A stretch of DNA of 64,000 nucleotides from Rebecca billardiae RCC1528 (taxonomy: Eukaryota; Haptophyta). A program made the position numbers and the translations under genes. How positions within the stretch are numbered: position 1 is the stretch's first letter; each line of letters opens with the position of its first letter. Below the pieces are notes generated by a model that saw nothing but the letters and a program-made list of their open reading frames with translations, had not been told where the DNA came from and did not search any database. This document shows positions 53,856-64,000 of this stretch, piece by piece. The stretch is from assembly GCA_965240325.2 (NCBI GenBank), contig OZ251232.1, positions 1,922,001-1,986,000 of the forward strand. Direction: 5' to 3'.

Positions 53856-55470
53856 GAGCGCGAGCGCGCGCGCTCGGCACGCCCCCCGCGCGTGTACCGC
53901 ATGCCCGAGCCCGCCCTTTAGATGCGCACGGCGCGCGCGCCGACTCGGCGCTTCTCGCTGGCTCTAGCCGCAGCCGCACCTCTCCGTAGCCGTTGGTCGT
54001 GACACGCCCAGCTCAGCTTGGTCAGATTCGAGCTCGAGCTCTCGCGCGCGCGACAGTAGAGGCGGGCCGCCGGTGCCATGTGTACGCTCATCGGGGCCGT
54101 ACCTGGCGCTGCGCGCCGCGCCGGCGCGCGCGCGTGTGCGCACGCGCCGCAGCAGCCGTGTCGTTGCTTGAGCCGTGAGGCGCCGGCTGATCGGCAGGTC
54201 GGGAGGTCGTGAGATCTGAGCTGAGCCGAAACTCCGGCCGTGGCGGCGGCGCAGGATGAGCGCCGAGCGCGCGCGCGCGCCCTCGCGCTCGGCACGCCCC
54301 CCGCGCGTGTACCGCGTGCCCGAGCCCGCCCTTCAGATGCGCATGGCGCGCGCGCCGACTCGGCGCTTCTCGCTGGCTCTACCCGCAGCTCTCCGTAGCC
54401 GTTGGCCGTGACACACCCAGCTCAGCTTGGTCAGATTCGAGCTCGAGCTCTCGCGCGCACGACGGTAGAGGCGGGCCGCCGGTGCCATGTGTACGCTCGC
54501 CGGGGCCGTACCTGGCGCTGCGCGCCGCGCCGGCGCGCCAGCTTGCGCGCACGCGCCGCAGCAGCCGTGTTGTTGCCTGAGCCGTGAGGTGCCGGCTGAT
54601 CGGCAGGTCGGGAGGTCGTGAGATCTGAGCTGAGCCGAAACTCCGGCCGTGGCGGCGGCGCAGGATGAGCGCCGAGCGCGCGCCCCCCCGCGCGTGTACC
54701 GCGTGCCCGAGCCCGCCCTTCAGATGCGCACGGCGCGCGCGCCGACTCGGCGCTTCTCGCTGGCTCTAGCCGCAGCCGCAGCTCTCCGTAGCCGTTGGCC
54801 GTGACACACCCAGCTCAGCTTGGTCAGATTCGAGCTCGAGCTCTCGCGCGCGCGACAGCAGAGGCGGGCCGCCGGTGCCATGTGTACGCTCACTGGGGCC
54901 GTACCTGGCACTGCGCGCCGCGCCGGCGCGCCAGCTTGCGCGCACGCGCCGCAGCAGCCGTGTTGTTGCCTGAGCCGTGAGGTGCCGGCTGATCGGCAGG
55001 TCGGGAGGTCGTGAGATCTGAGCTGAGCCGAAACTCCGGCCGTGGCGGCGGCGCAGGAGGAGCGCCGAGCGCGCGCGCGCGCCCTCGCGCTCGGCACGCC
55101 CCCCGCGCGTGTACCGCGTGCCCGAGCCCGCCCTTCAGATGCGCACGGCGCGCGCGCCGACTCGGCGCTTCTCGCTGGCTCTAGCCGCAGCCGCAGCTCT
55201 CCGTAGCCGTTGGCCGTGACACACCCAGCTCAGCTTGGTCAGATTCGAGCTCGAGCTCTCGCGCGCGCGACAGCAGAGGCGGGCCGCCGGTGCCATGTGT
55301 ACGCTCACTGGGGCCGTACCTGGCACTGCGCGCCGCGCCGGCGCGCCAGCTTGCGCGCACGCGCCGCAGCAGCAGTGTTGTTGCCTGAGCCGTGAGGCGC
55401 CGGCTGATCGGCAGGTCGTGAGGTCGTGTGAGCTGAGCTGAGCCAAAACTCTGGCCATGGTGGTGGCGCG
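53856..55470. repeat. Four ~400-bp subrepeats within unit 1
   Basis: Subunits at about 53856-54264, 54265-54669, 54670-55063 and 55064-55470 share GTGTACCGCRTGCCCGAGCC and GGTCAGATTCGAGCTCGAGC; the third lacks ~15 bp. The same four occur in units 2 and 3 at +3492 and +6984, and the series restarts in unit 4 at about 63530. Subrepeats 3 and 4 are closest to each other. The 61-codon frames in them are not called. Confidence 0.93.
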
Positions 55471-55485
55471 CGGGCAGCTGTGACC

Positions 55486-55794
55486 TCAAGTGCGGGCGTG
55501 CACGCGCGTCGCACAGCCCTGCATCGACGTTACCGGCATCTGGCTCGGTGAAGTCCGTCCCAAACATATGAGCCCCAGCACCATCTCAATGGCTTGGCCG
55601 AGCCCGTCGTTCACGGAGAGGTCGTGGCGATCATAGGTCGCTGCCATCGCAGTCTTCGATACGCGCTGACCCTTCCTGTATGCCACGGCTAAGCTCAAGT
55701 TGGCCATGATCGTCGGCGCCGCTGCTCGCTGTGCGCATGGTCGCACCGTGGGGCTCTCGGCCGCCGGCGGCGGTCGCCCTGCAGCCATGCACAA
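55486..55794 (-). CDS. Hypothetical minus frame of array 2 (102 codons)
   Basis: Residues ~28-85 have balanced, gene-like composition (MANLSLAVAYRKGQRVSKTA, then TYDRHDLSVNDGLGQAIEMV). A second minus frame that overlaps it (55181-55567) starts MFGTDFTEPDAGNVDAGLCD, which reads like its continuation after a frame change. Repeated at 58978-59286 and 62470-62778. It may be an exon or an eroded gene; no family is named. Confidence 0.35.
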   Translation of the reverse strand: MCMAAGRPPPAAESPTVRPCAQRAAAPTIMANLSLAVAYRKGQRVSKTAMAATYDRHDLSVNDGLGQAIEMVLGLICLGRTSPSQMPVTSMQGCATRVHART

Positions 55795-56233
55795 GCTGCT
55801 TGCCGATTGGTCGGTTACAAGAATCTACTTTTGAATCGCAGCCATCATCCGTCCAAGAGCTCCGGCGACGGCCGCGTGCGGCGCGGTGGCGGCCGCCTGG
55901 GCGACACAGCGCGCGCAGCACCCGGCGTTAGAGCGCAATCGACGCATACAACCTCGAAGAGGCAGCGCTAGTGGGTCGTACTATCGTGGTTTGCAGCCCT
56001 TCTCTCCATGCTCTGCGCATTGCCACCGCCGCGCGCCGCAACGCTTAAGCATCAGCGAGCTCTCGCAAATCACTACGCGCATGGTCTCCTCCTCGCCCAC
56101 CAGGGCCGAATGATCGGAGGTCGCGCTGTGGTGGAATACCAACCTAAATATTGTCGTGCGCGTGGTGCAGCTCGGGCGCCTCAGCGCACCCCTGGCACCA
56201 GCGCACCATTTACCTCTCTTTTATTACCACTTA

Positions 56234-57041
56234 GTACCCCTCAGGTTTAAGCGTTCGCTTCGCTGGCTACGTGATTGCACGCCCGCTCACGCCGTGACGA
56301 GCGCACCATGGCGGCTCTCTCGCTCGTGGCGCACGGTCGGGGAGCACCCGCGTCTGCGCAGACACACGGCTCGCCCGCACGTGTGCTGTGTCGCGCACGC
56401 GCGCGCTCGCGCGGCCGGCCATCGCGCACAGACCTGACTGGTCTCACATGCACCAGCATGGTCGTGCACGCACAGCGCCGCTCCGCGCACGCAATAAATT
56501 CGAGCGTGGTGCGCATGCACGTACACTCTGTGTCCCTGGTCCACACACAGCGTGTGAGCTCGTGCTTTGACCACGTGCAGGCGCACCACAGACTTTCGCG
56601 CAGCTGCCGCGCCGGGCCGTGCCAGCGGCTCGACAGGCTCAGCTCGTGGGCAGCGCTCGCTCGATTGCATGCTCCTGCCGCGCAGGGTGCCCAGCTTGCT
56701 GCGCTCGGTGTGTACTGGCGCGCTCGGACGGCACCCCGCGTACGCCTCGGGCCACGCGTGGGAGCCTAGCTCCACGCACGGAGGACTCGCAGGCGCAGGC
56801 CGGCGGCTGCCTCACACGGCTTGGTCGGGAGGCCGCCGCGCGGCTACCGTCGAGCTCGCCGATCGGCTGCACCTACTTTCAGCGCACGCTACCGCCGCCT
56901 CGCGCACGACACGGCAAGGTTGAACACGTGACTGTGGGCGGGCATCAGCCCCAAGTACGCAGCCATCAGCACCACGGCCTTCACCTTCAGCGCCGACGAT
57001 AGAGCCGCCGCTTGATTTTATCGCTTAAACTTGAGGGCCAC
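56234..57041. mobile_element. TA-flanked 808-bp transposon, copy 2
   Basis: Same as copy 1, flanked by CCACT-TA (56232-56233) and TA-AGTCGG (57042-57043). These flanks match the empty site in unit 4. Confidence 0.92.
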
Positions 57042-59725
57042 TAAGTCGGAGGCTGCTGAAAACCCGCGTGAGACGTGAGCATCATCGTAGGAGGTGTCGA
57101 CGAAGATTCACTCTGACGCGCGCAGTCCGTTTCGACTCTGGCTGGCGCGCGCGCTATATGGCTAGGACGGATCGTGCCGGAGCGCTCGGAGTAGCCAGCT
57201 TCTCCCCGTTGCACGAGACTGTGCTGCTCCATTGGCAACATGACTGGGTTGTCATTCGTAAGCGTCAGTCAGGGACGTGACATGTGATGACCATGGCCTA
57301 GGCCACTGAGGCCGCAAGATCAAATCAGCCACAGGAGTTGTGACCTCGAGCGCGAGCGCGCGCGCTCGGCACGCCCCCCGCGCGTGTACCGCATGCCCGA
57401 GCCCGCCCTTTAGATGCGCACGGCGCGCGCGCCGACTCGGCGCTTCTCGCTGGCTCTAGCCGCAGCCGCACCTCTCCGTAGCCGTTGGTCGTGACACGCC
57501 CAGCTCAGCTTGGTCAGATTCGAGCTCGAGCTCTCGCGCGCGCGACAGTAGAGGCGGGCCGCCGGTGCCATGTGTACGCTCATCGGGGCCGTACCTGGCG
57601 CTGCGCGCCGCGCCGGCGCGCGCGCGTGTGCGCACGCGCCGCAGCAGCCGTGTCGTTGCTTGAGCCGTGAGGCGCCGGCTGATCGGCAGGTCGGGAGGTC
57701 GTGAGATCTGAGCTGAGCCGAAACTCCGGCCGTGGCGGCGGCGCAGGATGAGCGCCGAGCGCGCGCGCGCGCCCTCGCGCTCGGCACGCCCCCCGCGCGT
57801 GTACCGCGTGCCCGAGCCCGCCCTTCAGATGCGCATGGCGCGCGCGCCGACTCGGCGCTTCTCGCTGGCTCTACCCGCAGCTCTCCGTAGCCGTTGGCCG
57901 TGACACACCCAGCTCAGCTTGGTCAGATTCGAGCTCGAGCTCTCGCGCGCACGACGGTAGAGGCGGGCCGCCGGTGCCATGTGTACGCTCGCCGGGGCCG
58001 TACCTGGCGCTGCGCGCCGCGCCGGCGCGCCAGCTTGCGCGCACGCGCCGCAGCAGCCGTGTTGTTGCCTGAGCCGTGAGGTGCCGGCTGATCGGCAGGT
58101 CGGGAGGTCGTGAGATCTGAGCTGAGCCGAAACTCCGGCCGTGGCGGCGGCGCAGGATGAGCGCCGAGCGCGCGCCCCCCCGCGCGTGTACCGCGTGCCC
58201 GAGCCCGCCCTTCAGATGCGCACGGCGCGCGCGCCGACTCGGCGCTTCTCGCTGGCTCTAGCCGCAGCCGCAGCTCTCCGTAGCCGTTGGCCGTGACACA
58301 CCCAGCTCAGCTTGGTCAGATTCGAGCTCGAGCTCTCGCGCGCGCGACAGCAGAGGCGGGCCGCCGGTGCCATGTGTACGCTCACTGGGGCCGTACCTGG
58401 CACTGCGCGCCGCGCCGGCGCGCCAGCTTGCGCGCACGCGCCGCAGCAGCCGTGTTGTTGCCTGAGCCGTGAGGTGCCGGCTGATCGGCAGGTCGGGAGG
58501 TCGTGAGATCTGAGCTGAGCCGAAACTCCGGCCGTGGCGGCGGCGCAGGAGGAGCGCCGAGCGCGCGCGCGCGCCCTCGCGCTCGGCACGCCCCCCGCGC
58601 GTGTACCGCGTGCCCGAGCCCGCCCTTCAGATGCGCACGGCGCGCGCGCCGACTCGGCGCTTCTCGCTGGCTCTAGCCGCAGCCGCAGCTCTCCGTAGCC
58701 GTTGGCCGTGACACACCCAGCTCAGCTTGGTCAGATTCGAGCTCGAGCTCTCGCGCGCGCGACAGCAGAGGCGGGCCGCCGGTGCCATGTGTACGCTCAC
58801 TGGGGCCGTACCTGGCACTGCGCGCCGCGCCGGCGCGCCAGCTTGCGCGCACGCGCCGCAGCAGCAGTGTTGTTGCCTGAGCCGTGAGGCGCCGGCTGAT
58901 CGGCAGGTCGTGAGGTCGTGTGAGCTGAGCTGAGCCAAAACTCTGGCCATGGTGGTGGCGCGCGGGCAGCTGTGACCTCAAGTGCGGGCGTGCACGCGCG
59001 TCGCACAGCCCTGCATCGACGTTACCGGCATCTGGCTCGGTGAAGTCCGTCCCAAACATATGAGCCCCAGCACCATCTCAATGGCTTGGCCGAGCCCGTC
59101 GTTCACGGAGAGGTCGTGGCGATCATAGGTCGCTGCCATCGCAGTCTTCGATACGCGCTGACCCTTCCTGTATGCCACGGCTAAGCTCAAGTTGGCCATG
59201 ATCGTCGGCGCCGCTGCTCGCTGTGCGCATGGTCGCACCGTGGGGCTCTCGGCCGCCGGCGGCGGTCGCCCTGCAGCCATGCACAAGCTGCTTGCCGATT
59301 GGTCGGTTACAAGAATCTACTTTTGAATCGCAGCCATCATCCGTCCAAGAGCTCCGGCGACGGCCGCGTGCGGCGCGGTGGCGGCCGCCTGGGCGACACA
59401 GCGCGCGCAGCACCCGGCGTTAGAGCGCAATCGACGCATACAACCTCGAAGAGGCAGCGCTAGTGGGTCGTACTATCGTGGTTTGCAGCCCTTCTCTCCA
59501 TGCTCTGCGCATTGCCACCGCCGCGCGCCGCAACGCTTAAGCATCAGCGAGCTCTCGCAAATCACTACGCGCATGGTCTCCTCCTCGCCCACCAGGGCCG
59601 AATGATCGGAGGTCGCGCTGTGGTGGAATACCAACCTAAATATTGTCGTGCGCGTGGTGCAGCTCGGGCGCCTCAGCGCACCCCTGGCACCAGCGCACCA
59701 TTTACCTCTCTTTTATTACCACTTA

Positions 59726-60533
59726 GTACCCCTCAGGTTTAAGCGTTCGCTTCGCTGGCTACGTGATTGCACGCCCGCTCACGCCGTGACGAGCGCACCA
59801 TGGCGGCTCTCTCGCTCGTGGCGCACGGTCGGGGAGCACCCGCGTCTGCGCAGACACACGGCTCGCCCGCACGTGTGCTGTGTCGCGCACGCGCGCGCTC
59901 GCGCGGCCGGCCATCGCGCACAGACCTGACTGGTCTCACATGCACCAGCATGGTCGTGCACGCACAGCGCCGCTCCGCGCACGCAATAAATTCGAGCGTG
60001 GTGCGCATGCACGTACACTCTGTGTCCCTGGTCCACACACAGCGTGTGAGCTCGTGCTTTGACCACGTGCAGGCGCACCACAGACTTTCGCGCAGCTGCC
60101 GCGCCGGGCCGTGCCAGCGGCTCGACAGGCTCAGCTCGTGGGCAGCGCTCGCTCGATTGCATGCTCCTGCCGCGCAGGGTGCCCAGCTTGCTGCGCTCGG
60201 TGTGTACTGGCGCGCTCGGACGGCACCCCGCGTACGCCTCGGGCCACGCGTGGGAGCCTAGCTCCACGCACGGAGGACTCGCAGGCGCAGGCCGGCGGCT
60301 GCCTCACACGGCTTGGTCGGGAGGCCGCCGCGCGGCTACCGTCGAGCTCGCCGATCGGCTGCACCTACTTTCAGCGCACGCTACCGCCGCCTCGCGCACG
60401 ACACGGCAAGGTTGAACACGTGACTGTGGGCGGGCATCAGCCCCAAGTACGCAGCCATCAGCACCACGGCCTTCACCTTCAGCGCCGACGATAGAGCCGC
60501 CGCTTGATTTTATCGCTTAAACTTGAGGGCCAC
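59726..60533. mobile_element. TA-flanked 808-bp transposon, copy 3
   Basis: Same sequence and same flanks as copy 2 at +3492. Confidence 0.92.
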
Positions 60534-63215
60534 TAAGTCGGAGGCTGCTGAAAACCCGCGTGAGACGTGAGCATCATCGTAGGAGGTGTCGACGAAGATT
60601 CACTCTGACGCGCGCAGTCCGTTTCGACTCTGGCTGGCGCGCGCGCTATATGGCTAGGACGGATCGTGCCGGAGCGCTCGGAGTAGCCAGCTTCTCCCCG
60701 TTGCACGAGACTGTGCTGCTCCATTGGCAACATGACTGGGTTGTCATTCGTAAGCGTCAGTCAGGGACGTGACATGTGATGACCATGGCCTAGGCCACTG
60801 AGGCCGCAAGATCAAATCAGCCACAGGAGTTGTGACCTCGAGCGCGAGCGCGCGCGCTCGGCACGCCCCCCGCGCGTGTACCGCATGCCCGAGCCCGCCC
60901 TTTAGATGCGCACGGCGCGCGCGCCGACTCGGCGCTTCTCGCTGGCTCTAGCCGCAGCCGCACCTCTCCGTAGCCGTTGGTCGTGACACGCCCAGCTCAG
61001 CTTGGTCAGATTCGAGCTCGAGCTCTCGCGCGCGCGACAGTAGAGGCGGGCCGCCGGTGCCATGTGTACGCTCATCGGGGCCGTACCTGGCGCTGCGCGC
61101 CGCGCCGGCGCGCGCGCGTGTGCGCACGCGCCGCAGCAGCCGTGTCGTTGCTTGAGCCGTGAGGCGCCGGCTGATCGGCAGGTCGGGAGGTCGTGAGATC
61201 TGAGCTGAGCCGAAACTCCGGCCGTGGCGGCGGCGCAGGATGAGCGCCGAGCGCGCGCGCGCGCCCTCGCGCTCGGCACGCCCCCCGCGCGTGTACCGCG
61301 TGCCCGAGCCCGCCCTTCAGATGCGCATGGCGCGCGCGCCGACTCGGCGCTTCTCGCTGGCTCTACCCGCAGCTCTCCGTAGCCGTTGGCCGTGACACAC
61401 CCAGCTCAGCTTGGTCAGATTCGAGCTCGAGCTCTCGCGCGCACGACGGTAGAGGCGGGCCGCCGGTGCCATGTGTACGCTCGCCGGGGCCGTACCTGGC
61501 GCTGCGCGCCGCGCCGGCGCGCCAGCTTGCGCGCACGCGCCGCAGCAGCCGTGTTGTTGCCTGAGCCGTGAGGTGCCGGCTGATCGGCAGGTCGGGAGGT
61601 CGTGAGATCTGAGCTGAGCCGAAACTCCGGCCGTGGCGGCGGCGCAGGATGAGCGCCGAGCGCGCGCCCCCCCGCGCGTGTACCGCGTGCCCGAGCCCGC
61701 CCTTCAGATGCGCACGGCGCGCGCGCCGACTCGGCGCTTCTCGCTGGCTCTAGCCGCAGCCGCAGCTCTCCGTAGCCGTTGGCCGTGACACACCCAGCTC
61801 AGCTTGGTCAGATTCGAGCTCGAGCTCTCGCGCGCGCGACAGCAGAGGCGGGCCGCCGGTGCCATGTGTACGCTCACTGGGGCCGTACCTGGCACTGCGC
61901 GCCGCGCCGGCGCGCCAGCTTGCGCGCACGCGCCGCAGCAGCCGTGTTGTTGCCTGAGCCGTGAGGTGCCGGCTGATCGGCAGGTCGGGAGGTCGTGAGA
62001 TCTGAGCTGAGCCGAAACTCCGGCCGTGGCGGCGGCGCAGGAGGAGCGCCGAGCGCGCGCGCGCGCCCTCGCGCTCGGCACGCCCCCCGCGCGTGTACCG
62101 CGTGCCCGAGCCCGCCCTTCAGATGCGCACGGCGCGCGCGCCGACTCGGCGCTTCTCGCTGGCTCTAGCCGCAGCCGCAGCTCTCCGTAGCCGTTGGCCG
62201 TGACACACCCAGCTCAGCTTGGTCAGATTCGAGCTCGAGCTCTCGCGCGCGCGACAGCAGAGGCGGGCCGCCGGTGCCATGTGTACGCTCACTGGGGCCG
62301 TACCTGGCACTGCGCGCCGCGCCGGCGCGCCAGCTTGCGCGCACGCGCCGCAGCAGCAGTGTTGTTGCCTGAGCCGTGAGGCGCCGGCTGATCGGCAGGT
62401 CGTGAGGTCGTGTGAGCTGAGCTGAGCCAAAACTCTGGCCATGGTGGTGGCGCGCGGGCAGCTGTGACCTCAAGTGCGGGCGTGCACGCGCGTCGCACAG
62501 CCCTGCATCGACGTTACCGGCATCTGGCTCGGTGAAGTCCGTCCCAAACATATGAGCCCCAGCACCATCTCAATGGCTTGGCCGAGCCCGTCGTTCACGG
62601 AGAGGTCGTGGCGATCATAGGTCGCTGCCATCGCAGTCTTCGATACGCGCTGACCCTTCCTGTATGCCACGGCTAAGCTCAAGTTGGCCATGATCGTCGG
62701 CGCCGCTGCTCGCTGTGCGCATGGTCGCACCGTGGGGCTCTCGGCCGCCGGCGGCGGTCGCCCTGCAGCCATGCACAAGCTGCTTGCCGATTGGTCGGTT
62801 ACAAGAATCTACTTTTGAATCGCAGCCATCATCCGTCCAAGAGCTCCGGCGACGGCCGCGTGCGGCGCGGTGGCGGCCGCCTGGGCGACACAGCGCGCGC
62901 AGCACCCGGCGTTAGAGCGCAATCGACGCATACAACCTCGAAGAGGCAGCGCTAGTGGGTCGTACTATCGTGGTTTGCAGCCCTTCTCTCCATGCTCTGC
63001 GCATTGCCACCGCCGCGCGCCGCAACGCTTAAGCATCAGCGAGCTCTCGCAAATCACTACGCGCATGGTCTCCTCCTCGCCCACCAGGGCCGAATGATCG
63101 GAGGTCGCGCTGTGGTGGAATACCAACCTAAATATTGTCGTGCGCGTGGTGCAGCCCGGGCGCCTCAGCGCACCCCTGGCACCAGCGCACCATTTACCTC
63201 TCTTTTATTACCACT

Positions 63216-63217
63216 TA
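63216..63217. other. Empty TA target site in unit 4
   Basis: CCACT-TA-AGTCGG reads straight through where copies 2 and 3 have TA-transposon-TA. This fixes the transposon ends to the base. Confidence 0.95.
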
Positions 63218-64000
63218 AGTCGGAGGCTGCTGAAAACCCGCGTGAGACGTGAGCATCATCGTAGGAGGTGTCGACGAAGATTCACTCTGACGCGCGCAGT
63301 CCGTTTCGACTCTGGCTGGCGCGCGCGCTATATGGCTAGGACGGATCGTGCCGGAGCGCTCGGAGTAGCCGGCTTCTCCCCGTTGCACGAGACTGTGCTG
63401 CTCCATTGGCAACATGACTGGGTTGTCATTCGTAAGCGTCAGTCAGGGACGTGACATGTGATGACCATGGCCTAGGCCACTGAGGCCGCAAGATCAAATC
63501 AGCCACAGGAGTTGTGACCTCGAGCGCGAGCGCGCGCGCTCGGCACGCCCCCCGCGCGTGTACCGCATGCCCGAGCCCGCCCTTTAGATGCGCACGGCGC
63601 GCGCGCCGACTCGGCGCTTCTCGCTGGCTCTAGCCGCAGCCGCACCTCTCCGTAGCCGTTGGTCGTGACACACCCAGCTCAGCTTGGTCAGATTCGAGCT
63701 CGAGCTCTCGCGCGCGCGACAGTAGAGGCGGGCCGCCGGTGCCATGTGTACGCTCATCGGGGCCGTACCTGGCGCTGCGCGCCGCGCCGGCGCGCGCGCG
63801 TGTGCGCACGCGCCGCAGCAGCCGTGTCGTTGCTTGAGCCGTGAGGTGCCGGCTGATCGGCAGGTCGGGAGGTCGTGAGATCTGAGCTGAGCCGAAACTC
63901 CGGCCGTGGCGGCGGCGCAGGATGAGCGCCGAGCGCGCGCGCGCGCCCTCGCGCTCGGCACGCCCCCCGCGCGTGTACCGCGTGCCCGAGCCCGCCCTTC
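63218..64000. repeat. Array 2, unit 4 (partial, transposon-free)
   Basis: Matches 57044-57826 apart from a few substitutions (for example CCGGCTTC at about 63368 for CCAGCTTC; GCCCGGGC near 63150 in the preceding body). Continues out of the window. Confidence 0.95.

Larger units (their letters stand above)
52742..64000. repeat. Array 2: 3492-bp tandem units, three full plus a partial fourth
   Basis: Unit 1 52742-56233, unit 2 56234-59725, unit 3 59726-63217, unit 4 from 63218 to the window end. Sequence matches at a constant 3492 offset with hardly a difference. Each of units 1-3 starts with an 808-bp transposon; unit 4 lacks it. Unit body A (about 2.68 kb) has four ~400-bp subrepeats. The array continues beyond the window. 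Confidence 0.97.

Noticed and set aside
53856-55470. Regular ~400-bp subrepeats as a CRISPR or centromeric satellite
   Set aside because: The repeats are long and contiguous with no spacers, so not CRISPR; a centromeric role cannot be judged from one locus.

Overview
The window looks like a repeat-dominated piece of a very GC-rich microbial eukaryote genome. The reasons are Sel1-repeat proteins ending in a MYND zinc finger, a Ty1/copia LTR retrotransposon, TIR/TSD-flanked DNA transposons, a polypyrimidine-CAG splice acceptor and long (TG)n(TA)n. I see no operons, Shine-Dalgarno-led genes, rRNA, tRNA or CRISPR. A haptophyte or stramenopile alga would fit, but that is inference from composition and family content. 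Most long open frames are by-products of high GC and of palindromes; only two intact genes are convincing.

Layout. 1-3.1 kb: GC-rich sequence and a 2.2-kb palindrome. 3.1-7.1 kb: a 701-bp TIR element (E1), a microsatellite and a PIF/Harbinger-like element (4749-7062) with a second element (E2, 6041-6653) nested in it. 7.1-11.2 kb: a repeat mosaic and an AT-richer island. 11.2-21.8 kb: tandem array 1, with one truncated older unit split by a 2114-bp palindromic element (E3) and carrying a 31-bp insertion (E4), then three almost identical 2.05-kb units. 22.2-23.8 kb: a probable frame-broken or spliced gene. 24.6-25.8 kb: three 414-bp coiled-coil-like repeats. 26.5-28.1 kb: small elements. 28.2-29.7 kb (minus) and 36.4-38.0 kb (plus): two paralogous Sel1-MYND genes in inverted orientation, separated by a head-to-tail dimeric TA-flanked transposon and two palindromes. 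38.2-41.5 kb: an inverted-repeat element and a 2.2-kb palindrome. 43.8-47.8 kb: a copia-type retrotransposon with matching 852-bp LTRs but a broken pol. 50.3-52.6 kb: degenerate GC-rich repeats. 52.7 kb to the end: tandem array 2 with a 3492-bp unit; each of the first three units begins with an 808-bp TA-flanked transposon that is absent from the fourth.

The most unusual content is a family of foldback elements (E1-E4) with CAARGG...CCYTTG ends. Three of them have exact 7-bp target-site duplications, and sizes run from 31 bp to 2114 bp. Two insertions can be read directly against empty sites in sister repeat units. The genes do not form a pathway; the window is mainly a record of transposition, palindrome formation and unit homogenisation around two Sel1-MYND genes.
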